This document shows, one piece after another, positions 5,579-6,720 of a stretch of DNA of 6,720 nucleotides (positions within the stretch are counted from its first letter, which is position 1; each line of letters begins with the position of its first letter). The notes beneath the pieces were generated by a model. That model saw nothing but the letters and a program-made list of their open reading frames with translations. It made no database searches and was not told the origin of the DNA. The stretch is from assembly GCA_910587895.1 (NCBI GenBank), contig CAJUOE010000309.1, forward strand, positions 1-6,720, written 5' to 3'. This DNA comes from an uncultured Lachnospiraceae bacterium (GTDB lineage Bacteria > Bacillota > Clostridia > Lachnospirales > Lachnospiraceae). The position numbers were made by a program, and so were the translations under genes.

Positions 5579-6720
5579 TTTCATGGTTCATGGTTAAATG
5601 TTCCAAGTGATTTCAATGTTACCGTCTGCAATCCGAATGACTTTGATGAGCGCATCGACTACCGCCTGTTTGTCCTCGAAAGAGAGCGTTTCCCATGTTT
5701 TCACATGATTGGTTATCTGCTTTAATCTGCCCTCTGTATCTGTGACATTTGCCGTAACAATTTCTTCCTGCAAGGCTTTCCGCTCTGCGTCCAGTTCTGA
5801 TACTTTTTCGTCTATGTACTTTATCAGAACGCCGCTTGCCCCGGACACTTTGGAGAGAAGTTCCTCGATTTCTTCCTCAATCTGTGTCAGACGGATTTTT
5901 TTCGTCATGTGCTTTTGTTTTTCTCCTGTGTCAGATAGACAGGAGAGTTTTTGAAACTCCGACAGTTTTTCTTTGATTGCGCCAAGCATATATTCTTCCA
6001 AAACGTCCGCATAAATCGTGCAGCCTGCTCCGGTACAGTTGTTTCCCGACTGGCTGCAAACAAAGTAACGTCCCCACTTTGTTTTTGCTTTGCGGATTGT
6101 CAGAGCATAACCACAGTTGCCGCATTTTACCTTACCTACAAGCCATGAATTTTTCGGTTTACAGGTCTTTGTTGATTGTCGATTGTTGAGACACCGTATG
6201 CGGCATGACAACCATGTCTTAGAGGGGATAAAACCCTTATGCGGCGCAAGCACAATCTCTTTGTCGGACAGGTCATTTTGTTTTCTTGAAGTGGAAACCG
6301 TACCTTTGTAGAGATAGCAGGCATTGTAACCCGTAAAATCACTTGCCGGATTATAGATGTTTGCACCTTGACTTTGGAAAAACTGATACACGTCAATATC
6401 GGCTTGCACATACACAGGATTGCGGAGCATTTCACTGATACGGGCGGTATTCCAGTTTGCACCGCGCAGATTTTTAATCTGATGTTCATTTAAGTACCGC
6501 ACAATATCCCCAAGGGAATTGTCCGTGTCCGCATACATGGAGTAAATCAGCTTTAGCTGTTCGCTTTCCTCCGGGACTTCCTCGTACATGGACGTGCGGA
6601 TATTGTCAATGACCGCGTTTGTCAGACGGTAGCCGTAGGGGATACGCCCACCCATGTAAAAACCGCGCTTGCACCGTGCATTATGACCGATGTGCCAGAC
6701 GCAGAGATGTCGGCCACGGC
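5535..6720 (-). mobile_element. End of an integrated element carrying a large serine recombinase (partial)
   Basis: The region from the proposed junction near 5535 to the window edge holds only the recombinase gene and an AT-rich spacer. Large serine recombinase genes commonly lie at one end of integrative elements or prophages in Clostridia. The other end is outside the window, so element type and size cannot be told. Confidence 0.5.
5594..6720 (-). CDS. Large serine recombinase, C-terminal part (N-terminal catalytic domain beyond the window)
   Basis: The frame is open to the window edge; residues are numbered from the internal Met at 6655. Seen in order: KRGFYMGGRIPYGY at the start of the Recombinase domain (to about 80, with RISEMLRNPVYV near 72-83), a zinc ribbon with C178/C181 (KCGNCGYAL) and C200 plus C207 or C212, a charged coiled coil (about 252-302, EEEIEELLSKV and similar), and a short C-terminal segment ending ITWNI. 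Known: these enzymes integrate and excise phages and conjugative or mobilisable elements through an N-terminal resolvase domain with a catalytic Ser; the ribbon and coiled coil control att recognition and direction. Full-length members are around 500-560 aa, so about 150-170 residues are missing here by cropping. The residues just upstream of KRGFYMGG (6665-6720) do not match the usual family pattern well. Confidence 0.9.
   Translation of the reverse strand, partial: RGRHLCVWHIGHNARCKRGFYMGGRIPYGYRLTNAVIDNIRTSMYEEVPEESEQLKLIYSMYADTDNSLGDIVRYLNEHQIKNLRGANWNTARISEMLRNPVYVQADIDVYQFFQSQGANIYNPASDFTGYNACYLYKGTVSTSRKQNDLSDKEIVLAPHKGFIPSKTWLSCRIRCLNNRQSTKTCKPKNSWLVGKVKCGNCGYALTIRKAKTKWGRYFVCSQSGNNCTGAGCTIYADVLEEYMLGAIKEKLSEFQKLSCLSDTGEKQKHMTKKIRLTQIEEEIEELLSKVSGASGVLIKYIDEKVSELDAERKALQEEIVTANVTDTEGRLKQITNHVKTWETLSFEDKQAVVDALIKVIRIADGNIEITWNI

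Noticed and set aside
5709..5954. 81-aa plus-strand Ser-rich ORF inside the recombinase
   Set aside because: Composition is what the complement of a Glu/Lys-rich coiled coil gives; it is a shadow.

Overview
The window looks like a low-to-mid GC Firmicutes chromosome, most likely a gut Clostridia of the Lachnospiraceae type. The basis is strong AGGAGG-type ribosome sites, TATAAT -10 boxes in AT-rich spacers, a TTG start behind a strong Shine-Dalgarno, and the family mix: hybrid histidine kinase, bacteriohemerythrin fused to a receiver, AAA_14/DUF4143 ATPase, and a large serine recombinase with zinc ribbon and coiled coil. This taxonomic call is inference from style and family content.

Layout. 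(1) 1-1116, plus strand: the 3' part of a hybrid sensor kinase, comprising the end of the HATPase_c domain and two receiver domains, closed by a clear intrinsic terminator (1141-1186). (2) 1314-2318: a PP-loop ATPase with SGGKDS and three CxxC-type cysteine pairs, resembling the N-acetyl-sugar amidotransferase (WbpG/PseA) group; it starts at TTG. (3) 2462-3802: a three-part signalling protein with a complete bacteriohemerythrin di-iron domain, a diverged CheX-like middle and a C-terminal receiver. It has its own extended -10 promoter and is followed by a 42-nt near-perfect palindrome. (4) 4039-5334: a solitary AAA ATPase with a C-terminal PD-(D/E)XK-like DUF4143 domain, its own good sigma-A promoter and a bidirectional terminator. 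(5) 5430-6720, minus strand: the tail of a gene that seems to be cut, then a large serine recombinase whose N-terminal catalytic domain lies beyond the window edge.

How it fits together. The first and third genes are both phosphorelay proteins, and the third probably reads O2, NO or redox through its di-iron centre and passes this to, or receives it from, a receiver with no DNA-binding output. The PP-loop enzyme sits between them without an obvious pathway partner. The right end looks like the border of an integrated element: a recombinase gene ends 2 nt before an AT-rich stretch with a 10-bp inverted repeat, beyond which well-coded sequence for a short unknown C-terminus begins. The shared hairpin at 5354-5408 serves both the ATPase and this convergent tail. 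No tRNA, rRNA or CRISPR array was seen, and no gene-free gap exceeds 300 nt.
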